Assembly: GCA_001303225.1 (NCBI GenBank)
Contig: LJNI01000013.1
Coordinates: 1-20,908 of the forward strand
Length of the DNA: 20,908 nucleotides
Direction: 5' to 3'
From: a candidate division TA06 bacterium DG_78
GTDB taxonomy: Bacteria; Hydrothermota; Tepidihabitantia; SM23-42
Shown here piece by piece: positions 1-7,815 of the stretch. Under the pieces are notes generated by a model, which worked only from the letters and a program-made list of their open reading frames with translations, searched no databases and was not told where the DNA came from. Numbering within the stretch: the stretch's first letter is position 1; each line of letters begins with the position of its first letter. A program made the position numbers and the translations under genes.

Positions 1-213
1 GATCGCGATTTTAGGACGTTCATCTCGTGGTGGTTCTTCGAATTTATCCATTTGGGAAGAAATTTCCTCAACCATTGTGATAACTTCTCCTCTCAATTCG
101 TACGGCTCTACCTCTATCGTCGGCACGAAGAGAAAAGCAAGGATAATAAGGGTGAGCGAGACGAACATACTCGAACGGAGATATATGCCGTACAGTTCTT
201 TATGGTCTCTCAT
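1..213 (-). CDS. tonB: TonB energy transducer, N-terminal part (runs off the window)
   Basis: The visible 71 residues show a short basic cytoplasmic tail, one hydrophobic membrane segment (about residues 15-31), then a periplasmic stretch that becomes acidic and proline-rich (EEPPRDERPK). This is the usual start of TonB, which anchors in the inner membrane with ExbB/ExbD and passes proton-motive force to outer-membrane receptors. The C-terminal receptor-binding domain lies outside the window, so the call rests on the N-terminal layout. The start is fixed by a strong AGGAGG Shine-Dalgarno a few bases upstream, unlike the leaderless starts common elsewhere here. A probable TonB-dependent receptor tail and its transporter sit at the other end of the window, giving TonB a plausible partner. 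An unrelated proline-rich anchored protein is the alternative. Confidence 0.62.
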   Translation of the reverse strand, partial: MRDHKELYGIYLRSSMFVSLTLIILAFLFVPTIEVEPYELRGEVITMVEEISSQMDKFEEPPRDERPKIAI

Positions 214-386
214 GATTCCTCCTTCTACTTATATATACAAGAGAGGCACAAAAATATTCCCAAAAATAAAATATATCTTTACCCCGTTGGAATATCTCGA
301 CGTATTATAGATTGCCACAGCTTTCACCCTTCGTCTTCTAAGAGATTATAGGTTTTACGAAATGAATTGGGGTCTTCCTACGGGGC

Positions 387-414
387 TTTACAATTTTAAA
401 AAACTATATATAAT
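387..414 (+). promoter_or_regulatory. deoB promoter, near-leaderless
   Basis: TTTACA at 387-392, a 16-nt spacer, and a perfect TATAAT at 409-414. The -10 box ends 8 nt before the deoB ATG at 423 and no Shine-Dalgarno lies between, so transcription should begin within about 0-2 nt of the start codon. Confidence 0.7.
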
Positions 415-422
415 TTTGCAAT

Positions 423-1589
423 ATGAAGCGGGCAATTGTGCTCATCCTTGATGGAGTAGGTATTGGTGAGCTTCCTGATGCAGCGCAGTACCATGACCAG
501 GGGAGCAATACTCTCGTTAATTTAGCCCGCGTTTGTGGCGGTTTAGACCTTCCTGTGCTCGAACGACTCGGTTTAGGCAATATCAGTGCTATCAGGGGCG
601 TTAAAAAAGCCCCAAATCCCCTCGCGTGCTTTGGCAAAATGGCAGAGAAATCTCCTGGTAAGGATTCTACATCTGGACACTGGGAACTCTTTGGTATTAT
701 CTTAGAAAAACCGTTCCCAACGTATCCGCATGGCTTTCCTGATGAAATTGTTACTGAATTCGAATCGAGGATTGGATACAAAATTCTTGGTAATATTCCT
801 GCTTCAGGGACTGAAATCATACAGCGGTTAGGCGAAGAACATATGCGAAAAAAAGCGCCGATTGTCTACACGTCTGCTGATAGTGTTTTCCAAATTGCCT
901 GTCACATCGACATTTTCAGTTTAGACGAACTGTATACATTCTGCACAATCGCACGAGAAATGCTTCAGGGAAAACATGGTGTTGCCCGGGTTATTGCCCG
1001 ACCATTTGCTGGTGAGGTAAATAATTTCTACCGCACAAAAGACCGTCGAGACTATTCGCTACAGCCACCTGAACCGACGCTCTTGGATAGAACAAAAGAA
1101 CAGGGGCTTGCAGTGATTGTCATTGGAAAGGTCGATGATCTTTTTGGTGGCCGTGGTTACACAAAATCGTACCACTCGGTGAGTGATACGGAATGTGGAG
1201 ATTTTGTTTTAAGGGTGATGGATGACGTTGATGAAGGATTGATTGTCGCGAATTTTGTACAGTTTGATATGGATTGGGGACATCGTAATGATGTTAATGG
1301 TTTTAAGAATGGGCTCGTTGAAATTGACGAGATCATCGGTACGATAGTAGAAAAGGTCGATGAGGGTGACTTTCTCTTTATCACTGCAGATCATGGTAAT
1401 GACCCAACCACACCATCGACTGACCATTCACGTGAATACGTACCGGTGTTAGCCTACACCACGAAGAAGATGAGCAGAGATCTCGGCGTACGTCGGTCTT
1501 TTGCTGATTTGGGGAAAACTATTGCACGATACTTTAATATTGAAGGAATGAAGAATGGAGAGGATTTCTTCGATGCCTGTGTCTCGTAA
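423..1589 (+). CDS. deoB: Phosphopentomutase
   Basis: DeoB interconverts (deoxy)ribose-1-phosphate and (deoxy)ribose-5-phosphate, linking nucleoside breakdown and salvage to central metabolism. The 388-residue length is that of the family. Metal-site motifs of the alkaline-phosphatase superfamily are all visible: LDGVGIG with D10, the catalytic threonine region STSGHWE (about T83), the D282/H287 region (FDMDWGHRND), ADHGND (D322, H323) and STDHSRE (H335). It opens an operon: cdd overlaps its 3' end, followed by the ATPase/TPR gene and lptD. No Shine-Dalgarno precedes the ATG, but a promoter ends 8 nt before it. Identification is firm. Confidence 0.96.
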   Translation: MKRAIVLILDGVGIGELPDAAQYHDQGSNTLVNLARVCGGLDLPVLERLGLGNISAIRGVKKAPNPLACFGKMAEKSPGKDSTSGHWELFGIILEKPFPTYPHGFPDEIVTEFESRIGYKILGNIPASGTEIIQRLGEEHMRKKAPIVYTSADSVFQIACHIDIFSLDELYTFCTIAREMLQGKHGVARVIARPFAGEVNNFYRTKDRRDYSLQPPEPTLLDRTKEQGLAVIVIGKVDDLFGGRGYTKSYHSVSDTECGDFVLRVMDDVDEGLIVANFVQFDMDWGHRNDVNGFKNGLVEIDEIIGTIVEKVDEGDFLFITADHGNDPTTPSTDHSREYVPVLAYTTKKMSRDLGVRRSFADLGKTIARYFNIEGMKNGEDFFDACVS

Positions 1590-1974
1590 AAAAAACATAT
1601 CAAAACAATTGGTTAATGCGGTGAAAAAAACTGTGAAGGCAGCCTATGCTCCATATTCCAAGATCGTGGTTGGTGCTGGAGTTTACTGTGCAAGCGGTAA
1701 TATTTATACAGGAGTCAACATTGAAAATAGTTCATATTCACTGACTATGTGTGCTGAGCGGGTTGCTCTATTCAAGGCAATTTCTGAGGGCGAAAAGAAG
1801 ATACTCTTGCTCCTCGTATACTCTCCCCAGGTTAATTTTATTACACCGTGCGGTGCCTGTTTGCAAGTCCTCAATGAACTCGCACCTCATGTAATGGTCG
1901 TGACTATGAATAAGAAAGAAGAATTTAAATTTTATTCACTGCAGACACTGTTGCCGAAGCCATTTAAAATATGA
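1573..1974 (+). CDS. cdd: Cytidine deaminase
   Basis: This is a zinc cytidine deaminase converting cytidine or deoxycytidine to the uridine nucleosides, a pyrimidine-salvage step that pairs logically with DeoB. The family motifs are present: NIENSSY for substrate binding, CAE with the zinc cysteine and catalytic glutamate, and PCGACLQ supplying the other two zinc cysteines. An in-frame ATG exists at 1555, but I prefer 1573: GGAGAGG at 1557-1563 lies 9 nt upstream, and starting at 1573 gives 133 residues, the normal length of the small tetrameric class. The start lies inside the last codons of deoB, so translational coupling is likely. Confidence 0.93.
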   Translation: MPVSRKKNISKQLVNAVKKTVKAAYAPYSKIVVGAGVYCASGNIYTGVNIENSSYSLTMCAERVALFKAISEGEKKILLLLVYSPQVNFITPCGACLQVLNELAPHVMVVTMNKKEEFKFYSLQTLLPKPFKI

Positions 1975-2034
1975 CGAGAGATGAGATATTTTATGTGATA
2001 GTGGTACTACTATGAAATATTTTGTGGAGAGAGT

Positions 2035-3816
2035 ATGGATTACTATGTAGCTATCTCAATTCGTGATCTCAATAATGACAAGTTCAACGACCTTGTTGAA
2101 ACAGTACACAAATTTTCAGGCCATATCGAACAGACTGAAAAGGATTTGATTCTGTCACATACTGATGAACTCAATATGCTCTCGTGTCTTTTCCAGATGA
2201 GAGAGAATTATCCTGAAGCACACTATGGATTCTCTCAGTACCTCGGTATTGCCAAGGGGCTTGCAAAGATTGCAAAGGCAACAGAAATACTGATATCTGA
2301 AGAAATAGAGAAGAAAGTGATCGAAAACTTTGAGATAATGTCGCTCGGTATGCTGTCGATTGAAGGCATGTCGAGCCAGATACTTGTCTATCGCATTGAT
2401 ATACCGACTAAAAAATTACAGTTTCCGAAGCCGAAGCCACAGGTTCTGTCTATACCGCGCAGAAATGAGATTGTCTCGTTACAAAATTTGTTGAGGGTTT
2501 CAAAAGTGGTGTTGATCACCAAACCTTTAGGAAGCGGTACCACGACGTTCTTAGACCAAGTAGTAGAACAGTGGCAGGACAGGGAGATTTATAGGACAAC
2601 TTGTACGTCATATGGTATGGGTCTTACACTGAAACCGATTAACCAGATCGTTGCCCAAATCCTTGGAATTGCTAACCTCCGAAGTATTGAAGAACGGCAA
2701 AAGACCATTGAACGCAGGTTAAAAGAATTAGATATTGCTGATATCGGAACGTCGTATTTAGCACTCCTTGATTTCCTTGATTTGGGGGAAGAAGAGTCGA
2801 TTTTAGAGAAATTAGAACTCACAATGAGGGTCGAGGTTATTACCTCAACAATTGCTGACATTATTAAACGTATTTCATGGATCAAACCAGTGGTGATAAT
2901 TATCGAAGATGTAGAGAATATGGATGCGTCATCGGTTAACTTTATTCAGCACCTAAAGGATCAATTAATTGAAGAAGATATTTGTTTTATTTTATCCTCT
3001 ACACTACCACAAATTAATATATCTGGTATAAAAGAATTTGAATTGAGAGATATTGAGAAAGCACAATTGATAAGTATGATTCAAGAAGTAACTGGCGAAG
3101 AGATGGCATTGCCACCCACAACACCGTTCCATGTTGCACAATATCTCTGTCTGTATCGAGAAGAGATGATGTCGTACCTCTACCGCCAGTACTGTGGTCA
3201 AACAACCATCGCTGACTACGGTCTCTCCTTCTACGATATCAAGACAATCATAAAACGGCGTCTTGAGTTACTGGACGAAGAGAAGGAATTTATCTTCAAG
3301 CTTGCGGTTGCTGGTGCTGAATTGGATCCTGATGAACTGCCCATTGATGAGAAAGAACACTATTTGTTCAATTATTTTGTAAAGCAGAATTATTTGAAAC
3401 ATTATTTTAATCACTATATATTTGTAAACCCTCTTTTACAACAGGAAATCTATAATCTCGTACCTGATAAAGAGAAACAACATCAGCGGCTCGCAGATTA
3501 CTATAGCCGAATCGCAGGTTTTGAAGAACAGGCTGCATACCATTATCGTGAAGCAAGGAACTACAAAAAGGCAATCGAATTCATGATAAAATCCGGTGAT
3601 AGTGCCATTAAAAGAGGAGGTTATGAGGCAGGTATCCATTACTACCACCAAACCCTTGAGTTGTGTCAGAGACAGAAAGAGTCGGTTAATTTGGAATTAT
3701 TAATCACCTTGAACGAAGCACTTGCAGATATATACCGAGCATTGGGTGATGAACAGAATGCTCTAAAATACTACAAAGTTGTATTGGATAGCTACAAAGA
3801 AATACTGAAGGAATGA
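2035..3816 (+). CDS. Degenerate cyclase-homology / AAA-type ATPase / TPR protein
   Basis: I see three regions. Residues about 1-122 resemble the end of a class III nucleotide cyclase domain (the TEILISEEI and LGMLSIEG...LVYRID pattern), but no catalytic metal aspartates stand out, so it is probably not a cyclase. Residues about 140-350 resemble the ATPase module often fused to such cyclases: a P-loop-like GSGTTT (166-171) in which the Walker A lysine is threonine, and a Walker B-like VVIIIEDVE (286-294). Residues about 480-593 are TPR-like helices (YREARNYKKAIEFMIKSG). GGAGAG precedes the ATG. Its stop overlaps the lptD start as ATGA, so the two are translationally coupled. A regulatory or scaffold role is inference and the function is unknown. 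Confidence 0.72.
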   Translation: MDYYVAISIRDLNNDKFNDLVETVHKFSGHIEQTEKDLILSHTDELNMLSCLFQMRENYPEAHYGFSQYLGIAKGLAKIAKATEILISEEIEKKVIENFEIMSLGMLSIEGMSSQILVYRIDIPTKKLQFPKPKPQVLSIPRRNEIVSLQNLLRVSKVVLITKPLGSGTTTFLDQVVEQWQDREIYRTTCTSYGMGLTLKPINQIVAQILGIANLRSIEERQKTIERRLKELDIADIGTSYLALLDFLDLGEEESILEKLELTMRVEVITSTIADIIKRISWIKPVVIIIEDVENMDASSVNFIQHLKDQLIEEDICFILSSTLPQINISGIKEFELRDIEKAQLISMIQEVTGEEMALPPTTPFHVAQYLCLYREEMMSYLYRQYCGQTTIADYGLSFYDIKTIIKRRLELLDEEKEFIFKLAVAGAELDPDELPIDEKEHYLFNYFVKQNYLKHYFNHYIFVNPLLQQEIYNLVPDKEKQHQRLADYYSRIAGFEEQAAYHYREARNYKKAIEFMIKSGDSAIKRGGYEAGIHYYHQTLELCQRQKESVNLELLITLNEALADIYRALGDEQNALKYYKVVLDSYKEILKE

Positions 3817-5822
3817 TACTCCTTTTACTCCTGGGTTTTCTACAAGATACAACCCAGAGCGATACTGTTAATATTGTCCATTATAGCGCCATGCAAATAA
3901 CCTATGACCTCGAGAAATCTCTGATAATTTTACATGACTCCGCATATATCGTGTATCAAGATATCACGTTGTTCTCTGATAGTGCCTATTATCACGTTGA
4001 TAAAAACCTCTTAGAAGCGTTCGGTACGTGTGATTTACGACAGTTAGATGATTCGATTAAAGGAAACTATCTTGTGTATAATATCGAAACAAAGAAGGCA
4101 CTGATGACATCAGGCAAAACTCAAATCGAAAGTGGTTTTCTCGAAGGCGAACGAATCTACTGGATTGATGAGAATACGGTCAATGTCTATGATGGCAAGT
4201 ACACGACCTGCAGCGATTCGCCACCTCACTTCTATTTTTACTCACCAAAGATGAAGGTCTATTTAGGTGATATGGTAATTGCCCGTCCGATAGTATTATA
4301 TGTACAAGATTTGCCAATTATTGCAGCACCTTTCTGGTTTGTTCCAATTTCGACAAAGCGTAAATCCGGTTTGTTGCCATTCAGGGCAGGGAATTCCAGT
4401 ACGTATGGCAAATACATTAGAGGGTTTTCCTATTATTGGGTGATATCAGACTACGCAGATGTAACGCTTCAAGTTGATGCGTATGAGAAAAAAGGCATCA
4501 TGCCTCACCTCGAGACGGTGTGGGATTACGCACCATTTACAAAAGGAGCAGCACACTTCTCATACATAAGAGAGACAGATACAAAGATTGAGCGCTATAG
4601 TATTGAGGCGCGTAATAATTCAGACTACTTTGTCCTTGGATCGAGTTTTAACTGTGACGTAAAGTATTTGAGTGATAATACATACCACCAAGATTATGCC
4701 GAGACGACAGCACTCTGGTTGGAGAAAGAGATTACTTCGCAAGCAACGGTCAGCCGTGACATATTCGATGTTAGAAATACTGTCACCATCGAACGCAGGG
4801 AATATTTTGCTGATTCTCTTATTCTGAAATTACCATACTACACAATGACAACGCCATCACAGATGCTATTTTCTGCAGTCAACTATTCTGTTTCAGGACA
4901 TATTAGTCGTGACCGTACTACAACGCCGTACGATACGAACGATGTTACTGGTGCAAATCTTCACACCGCACCATCGTTGCAACAAAATATATTTAATCTC
5001 TTTACTGTATCACCAAAACTGAATCTCGATGCAGCGGTGTACGATGAAGATACGCTCGGTAACAAAATGCCAACGCGATTCGGCTACTCATTTGGTGCCA
5101 CTGCCAGCACAAATTTATACCGGGTGTTTCATATTGGACTGTTTGGTATTCAGGGTGTACTCCATAAACTGTCACCGAGGATAACATACTCGTACACTCC
5201 TGATTTTGATTTTGGGAGATTCCCAACAGTTGCTGGCATACCGACTTTTTCCAAAACACATACTATTAGGTTTGGGCTCGATCAGGAGCTTGAGGCGAAG
5301 GTCGGTGAAGAGGGACAAAAGCACCGTATCGCGCGCTTAAGTTTGGGTAGTGGATATAACTTGATTACCGATTCGCTCACTGCAGTGACATTTTCACTTC
5401 AACTGCCGTTCGATCCGTTTCCCCAACCAATAACGACCTTTTCATCACAGATTGATGGTTCAGTTGATCCCTACACAAGAGAATATACCTATACACTCAC
5501 GAATACATCGGCGATAGAAACACATTTCTTTTCGCTCACATTGAACCAGAGCTATACCAAAGGAGGTGTTTATCAGATGTGGTTTAATGGCAAGATTAAG
5601 CCGACAGAACATTGGTCACTCACGTATTCAGGCCGTTATGACTGGGAGTCGAAAGAACTCGTTGATTACAGCATTGGGTTGAATCGTGATTTACACTGCT
5701 GGGCAGCAGCCTTCAGCTTCAATCAATTAGGCGATGCCTGGCGCTACGATTTTAAGGTGTATATAAAAGAAATCCCTGAAGTGTCAATTGGAAAAGGGCT
5801 GTTAGGATATATTTTAGAGTAG
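3813..5822 (+). CDS. lptD: LPS-assembly outer membrane protein LptD (OstA-like)
   Basis: LptD forms the outer-membrane beta-barrel that inserts lipopolysaccharide at the cell surface. At 669 residues it is shorter than the E. coli protein but within range for other phyla. It has a short hydrophobic N-terminus (MILLLLLGFL), an OstA-like beta-rich region (about 20-130), then the conserved block with YTTCSDSPPHFYFYSPKMKV (about 130-149) and DLPII..PFWFVPISTKRKSGLLPF (about 166-190), typical of the start of the LptD barrel. The rest alternates beta strands with aromatic residues. Cysteines C73 and C133 are visible; whether they form disulfides is unknown. The ATG overlaps the previous stop, with AAGGA just upstream. 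No lptA/B/C/F/G is nearby. Confidence 0.88.
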   Translation: MILLLLLGFLQDTTQSDTVNIVHYSAMQITYDLEKSLIILHDSAYIVYQDITLFSDSAYYHVDKNLLEAFGTCDLRQLDDSIKGNYLVYNIETKKALMTSGKTQIESGFLEGERIYWIDENTVNVYDGKYTTCSDSPPHFYFYSPKMKVYLGDMVIARPIVLYVQDLPIIAAPFWFVPISTKRKSGLLPFRAGNSSTYGKYIRGFSYYWVISDYADVTLQVDAYEKKGIMPHLETVWDYAPFTKGAAHFSYIRETDTKIERYSIEARNNSDYFVLGSSFNCDVKYLSDNTYHQDYAETTALWLEKEITSQATVSRDIFDVRNTVTIERREYFADSLILKLPYYTMTTPSQMLFSAVNYSVSGHISRDRTTTPYDTNDVTGANLHTAPSLQQNIFNLFTVSPKLNLDAAVYDEDTLGNKMPTRFGYSFGATASTNLYRVFHIGLFGIQGVLHKLSPRITYSYTPDFDFGRFPTVAGIPTFSKTHTIRFGLDQELEAKVGEEGQKHRIARLSLGSGYNLITDSLTAVTFSLQLPFDPFPQPITTFSSQIDGSVDPYTREYTYTLTNTSAIETHFFSLTLNQSYTKGGVYQMWFNGKIKPTEHWSLTYSGRYDWESKELVDYSIGLNRDLHCWAAAFSFNQLGDAWRYDFKVYIKEIPEVSIGKGLLGYILE

Positions 5823-5852
5823 TAAATTGTTATACCTGATAATTCACTACTC

Positions 5853-5910
5853 TAATGCCAAATGTTAAATTTCAAATACCAATTGACGCTTTGGCATTAA
5901 TTTGACATTT
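5853..5910 (+). other. Overlapping inverted repeats downstream of lptD
   Basis: TAATGCCAAA (5853-5862) is the exact reverse complement of TTTGGCATTA (5890-5899). A second stem, 5860-5871 with 5899-5910, also pairs over 12 bp with one U-G wobble on the + strand. The two stems share bases, so they are alternatives. The right arm contains two near-identical units, TTTGGCATT and TTTGACATT. It starts 30 nt after the lptD stop and may shape the 3' end of that mRNA. No U-run follows. Confidence 0.5.
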
Positions 5911-5917
5911 TATCGTA

Positions 5918-6008
5918 TTGGAATTTCAATAAATTGAAATCCCAACAGCACCTTTGCAAAAGGTACTGTCCCGAAGGGAAGATAGCACGAGCGAAGCGAG
6001 TGCTTATC
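5918..6008 (-). repeat. Four back-to-back hairpins between lptD and the PpiD-like gene
   Basis: H1 spans 5918-5945 (loop TAAA), H2 5945-5969 (loop GCA), H3 5969-5979 (TCCC-GAA-GGGA) and H4 5981-6008 (GATA and GCAC arms around GCGAAGC, with a tandem GA/GA mismatch and one bulged T). H1 and H2 each hold one A-C mismatch on the + strand that becomes a G-U pair on the - strand, giving uninterrupted 12-bp and 11-bp stems. The minus-strand transcript would be the 3' end of the chaperone mRNA. It could be a REP-like dispersed element, a 3'-end stabiliser or a terminator. No protein frame runs through it. Confidence 0.6.
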
Positions 6009-6027
6009 TGGATTTTGTAATTTGTTA

Positions 6028-7734
6028 CTATTCAAAGAATTCATCCCGATAGTCTTCAATTTCTTTAGGTGTGAATATGTTCTGCGACAGTTGCTGTAGT
6101 CGCGTCTGTCGTTTTGCCTGGAGGTAAACAATCATTGTAGAATCGAAGAGGGTTGGACTCTTCTGGTCGCAGCGAATGATATATCCTGCCCAATCCGTGA
6201 GTAAGGGGGCTGATACCTGTTGAGGTTCTAATCGAGCTACAGTACCAGCAAATTTGTCGCCATAACTTCCTACCATATCGGCTAAGGTGATATTCTTTAA
6301 ATCGTTTCGAAAGATAATGAAGGTATCTGTCGCCGCGATTGCCTCCATTGTCTGATCACCCTGTAATTGATACCGTAGGTCACCAAGATACTGAGCCATT
6401 GCCTCGTTCAATCTTTCTCTTTCGAGATTTGCTCTTATATTCGAGACAATGTCTTCGAATATTGGTTTTGATTCAGGTATAATCGAGTCGACTACAAATA
6501 TATAGTAGCTTTCGAAACCGGCGAGCGGACCGAAAACCTCGCCTTTTTTGGTCCGTGATACATGTTCTGCCAAAACGGCAGGATTGCGTACTGGAAAGTT
6601 TGTCTTATTTGTGGTGAGTGGAGGTGTCTTTCGAACGAGTATACCGAACTCCGCTCCAGCTGAATCGAATCCGATTTCTTGGGATGTCTCTTTAAATGAC
6701 ATAATTTGATCATGGATTTCACCGAGTGTCGTTGGTGAAATATAGACATTCGCTTTTGCGCGATAGAGTAATCCAGAATGAACTTTTTGTACGACCTCAA
6801 AACCTCCGGGCACTTCTACGATACCTGATAGTTCACCATTTTTTAGCTCTCTGTATACTTTTTGCAGATAGGAAGGAAGCTCGCTGACATCGTCAAAACG
6901 ATATTCAATGATAGAATCATCTGAAACCTCCTTCGCGACCTCAAGAAAATCTTCTTCATCTTCTTTAATTCGCATAATGAAATCTTCCATCGTTTCTCGG
7001 GTTTCTACAGTATCATCGTATGATGGAACTTTTTCAAATATGATATACTTGAGAATCTTTGCCGGTGGATTTATAAACTCGGTGGCGTGTTTTGCGAAGT
7101 ACTCTTCTAGTTCTTCTTCAGATATCTGTATCGAACGACGGAGGCGGAATAGTGGTATGCTGATAAGTGATATATCGTATTTTGTTGTTTGTAATGCGAC
7201 AAGGATACTGTCCTCAAAAGGAGACACCCACGTCATTGTTGCTATGAGAGAACGAAGTTTTTCTTTTGGTAGTTGCTCGCGCACGTTATATTCATACTGG
7301 AGGAGCCACTGGCGACTCTGGGGCGATCTTAATAACTCGAGGTACTTATTAAAATCAAACTCACCGTTCGCGTCTTTCAGATATTCAGACTCATAGAGTT
7401 CCTGCGGAGGGTTATTGCGAATGATTGTCCATATTTCTTCATCGGTTACCCGTATTTTCTCCTTTTGGAGTAATTGTGACCACATGATTTCGTTAATCAT
7501 CTCAGCCCATAATTCCTCACGGCTTATGTTTCTCTGTTCGCGCTCCCGGATTTGCATAAACCTTATGTAATCTCTGTAGGGTATAGGAATACCGTCAATT
7601 TTTACAATGTCTGTTTTTTGCTCAGTTCTAATGCCGGTTATATTAATTCCCCATTGGAAAAAGATTAACAGAGCAAACCCTGCAAGGGCAATAAATAGTA
7701 CTAATCTCGTTTGTTTCCTTAGTTTCTGCATCAT
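6028..7734 (-). CDS. PpiD/SurA-type periplasmic peptidyl-prolyl isomerase, membrane-anchored
   Basis: A 568-residue protein with a basic N-terminus and one membrane anchor (about residues 11-30), followed by a SurA/PpiD-type N-terminal chaperone region (about 40-200, beginning VKIDGIPIPYRDYIRFM). A parvulin-like domain follows (about 215-320, from FINPPAKILKYIIF to GGFEVVQKV), with a second, weaker parvulin-like stretch further on (about 345-440). It should help fold envelope proteins, and LptD ends just across the convergent gap. AAGGAGGT at 7739-7746 precedes two consecutive ATGs (7734 and 7731); the second has the better spacing. It lies 81 nt downstream of larA on the same strand and is probably co-transcribed. 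Confidence 0.85.
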   Translation of the reverse strand: MMQKLRKQTRLVLFIALAGFALLIFFQWGINITGIRTEQKTDIVKIDGIPIPYRDYIRFMQIREREQRNISREELWAEMINEIMWSQLLQKEKIRVTDEEIWTIIRNNPPQELYESEYLKDANGEFDFNKYLELLRSPQSRQWLLQYEYNVREQLPKEKLRSLIATMTWVSPFEDSILVALQTTKYDISLISIPLFRLRRSIQISEEELEEYFAKHATEFINPPAKILKYIIFEKVPSYDDTVETRETMEDFIMRIKEDEEDFLEVAKEVSDDSIIEYRFDDVSELPSYLQKVYRELKNGELSGIVEVPGGFEVVQKVHSGLLYRAKANVYISPTTLGEIHDQIMSFKETSQEIGFDSAGAEFGILVRKTPPLTTNKTNFPVRNPAVLAEHVSRTKKGEVFGPLAGFESYYIFVVDSIIPESKPIFEDIVSNIRANLERERLNEAMAQYLGDLRYQLQGDQTMEAIAATDTFIIFRNDLKNITLADMVGSYGDKFAGTVARLEPQQVSAPLLTDWAGYIIRCDQKSPTLFDSTMIVYLQAKRQTRLQQLSQNIFTPKEIEDYRDEFFE

Positions 7735-7757
7735 TTCAACCTCCTTGCGTAAAAGTC

Positions 7758-7778
7758 CCCCAATTTTTCGGGATGGGG
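7758..7778 (-). other. Small G+C hairpin between larA and the PpiD-like gene
   Basis: CCCCA and TGGGG form a 5-bp stem around an 11-nt loop. On the minus strand it is followed closely by ACTTTT. It could act as a weak terminator or attenuator for larA, but the stem is short and the U-run poor. It lies just upstream of the chaperone's Shine-Dalgarno. Confidence 0.3.
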
Positions 7779-7815
7779 CAAAATACCTAACATCTATTAA
7801 ATCCTTCGTTACTAT

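Noticed and set aside
52..351. 99- and 77-codon + strand ORFs at the left edge
   Set aside because: They lie opposite the tonB start, which has a strong SD and a proper membrane segment, and then run into AT-rich intergenic DNA.
1555..1572. Upstream ATG for cdd
   Set aside because: The GGAGAGG site would lie inside the coding sequence; the ATG at 1573 has it at normal distance.
6908..7396. 162-codon + strand ORF opposite the PpiD-like gene
   Set aside because: Serine-rich antisense shadow of a well-supported gene, with no ribosome site.
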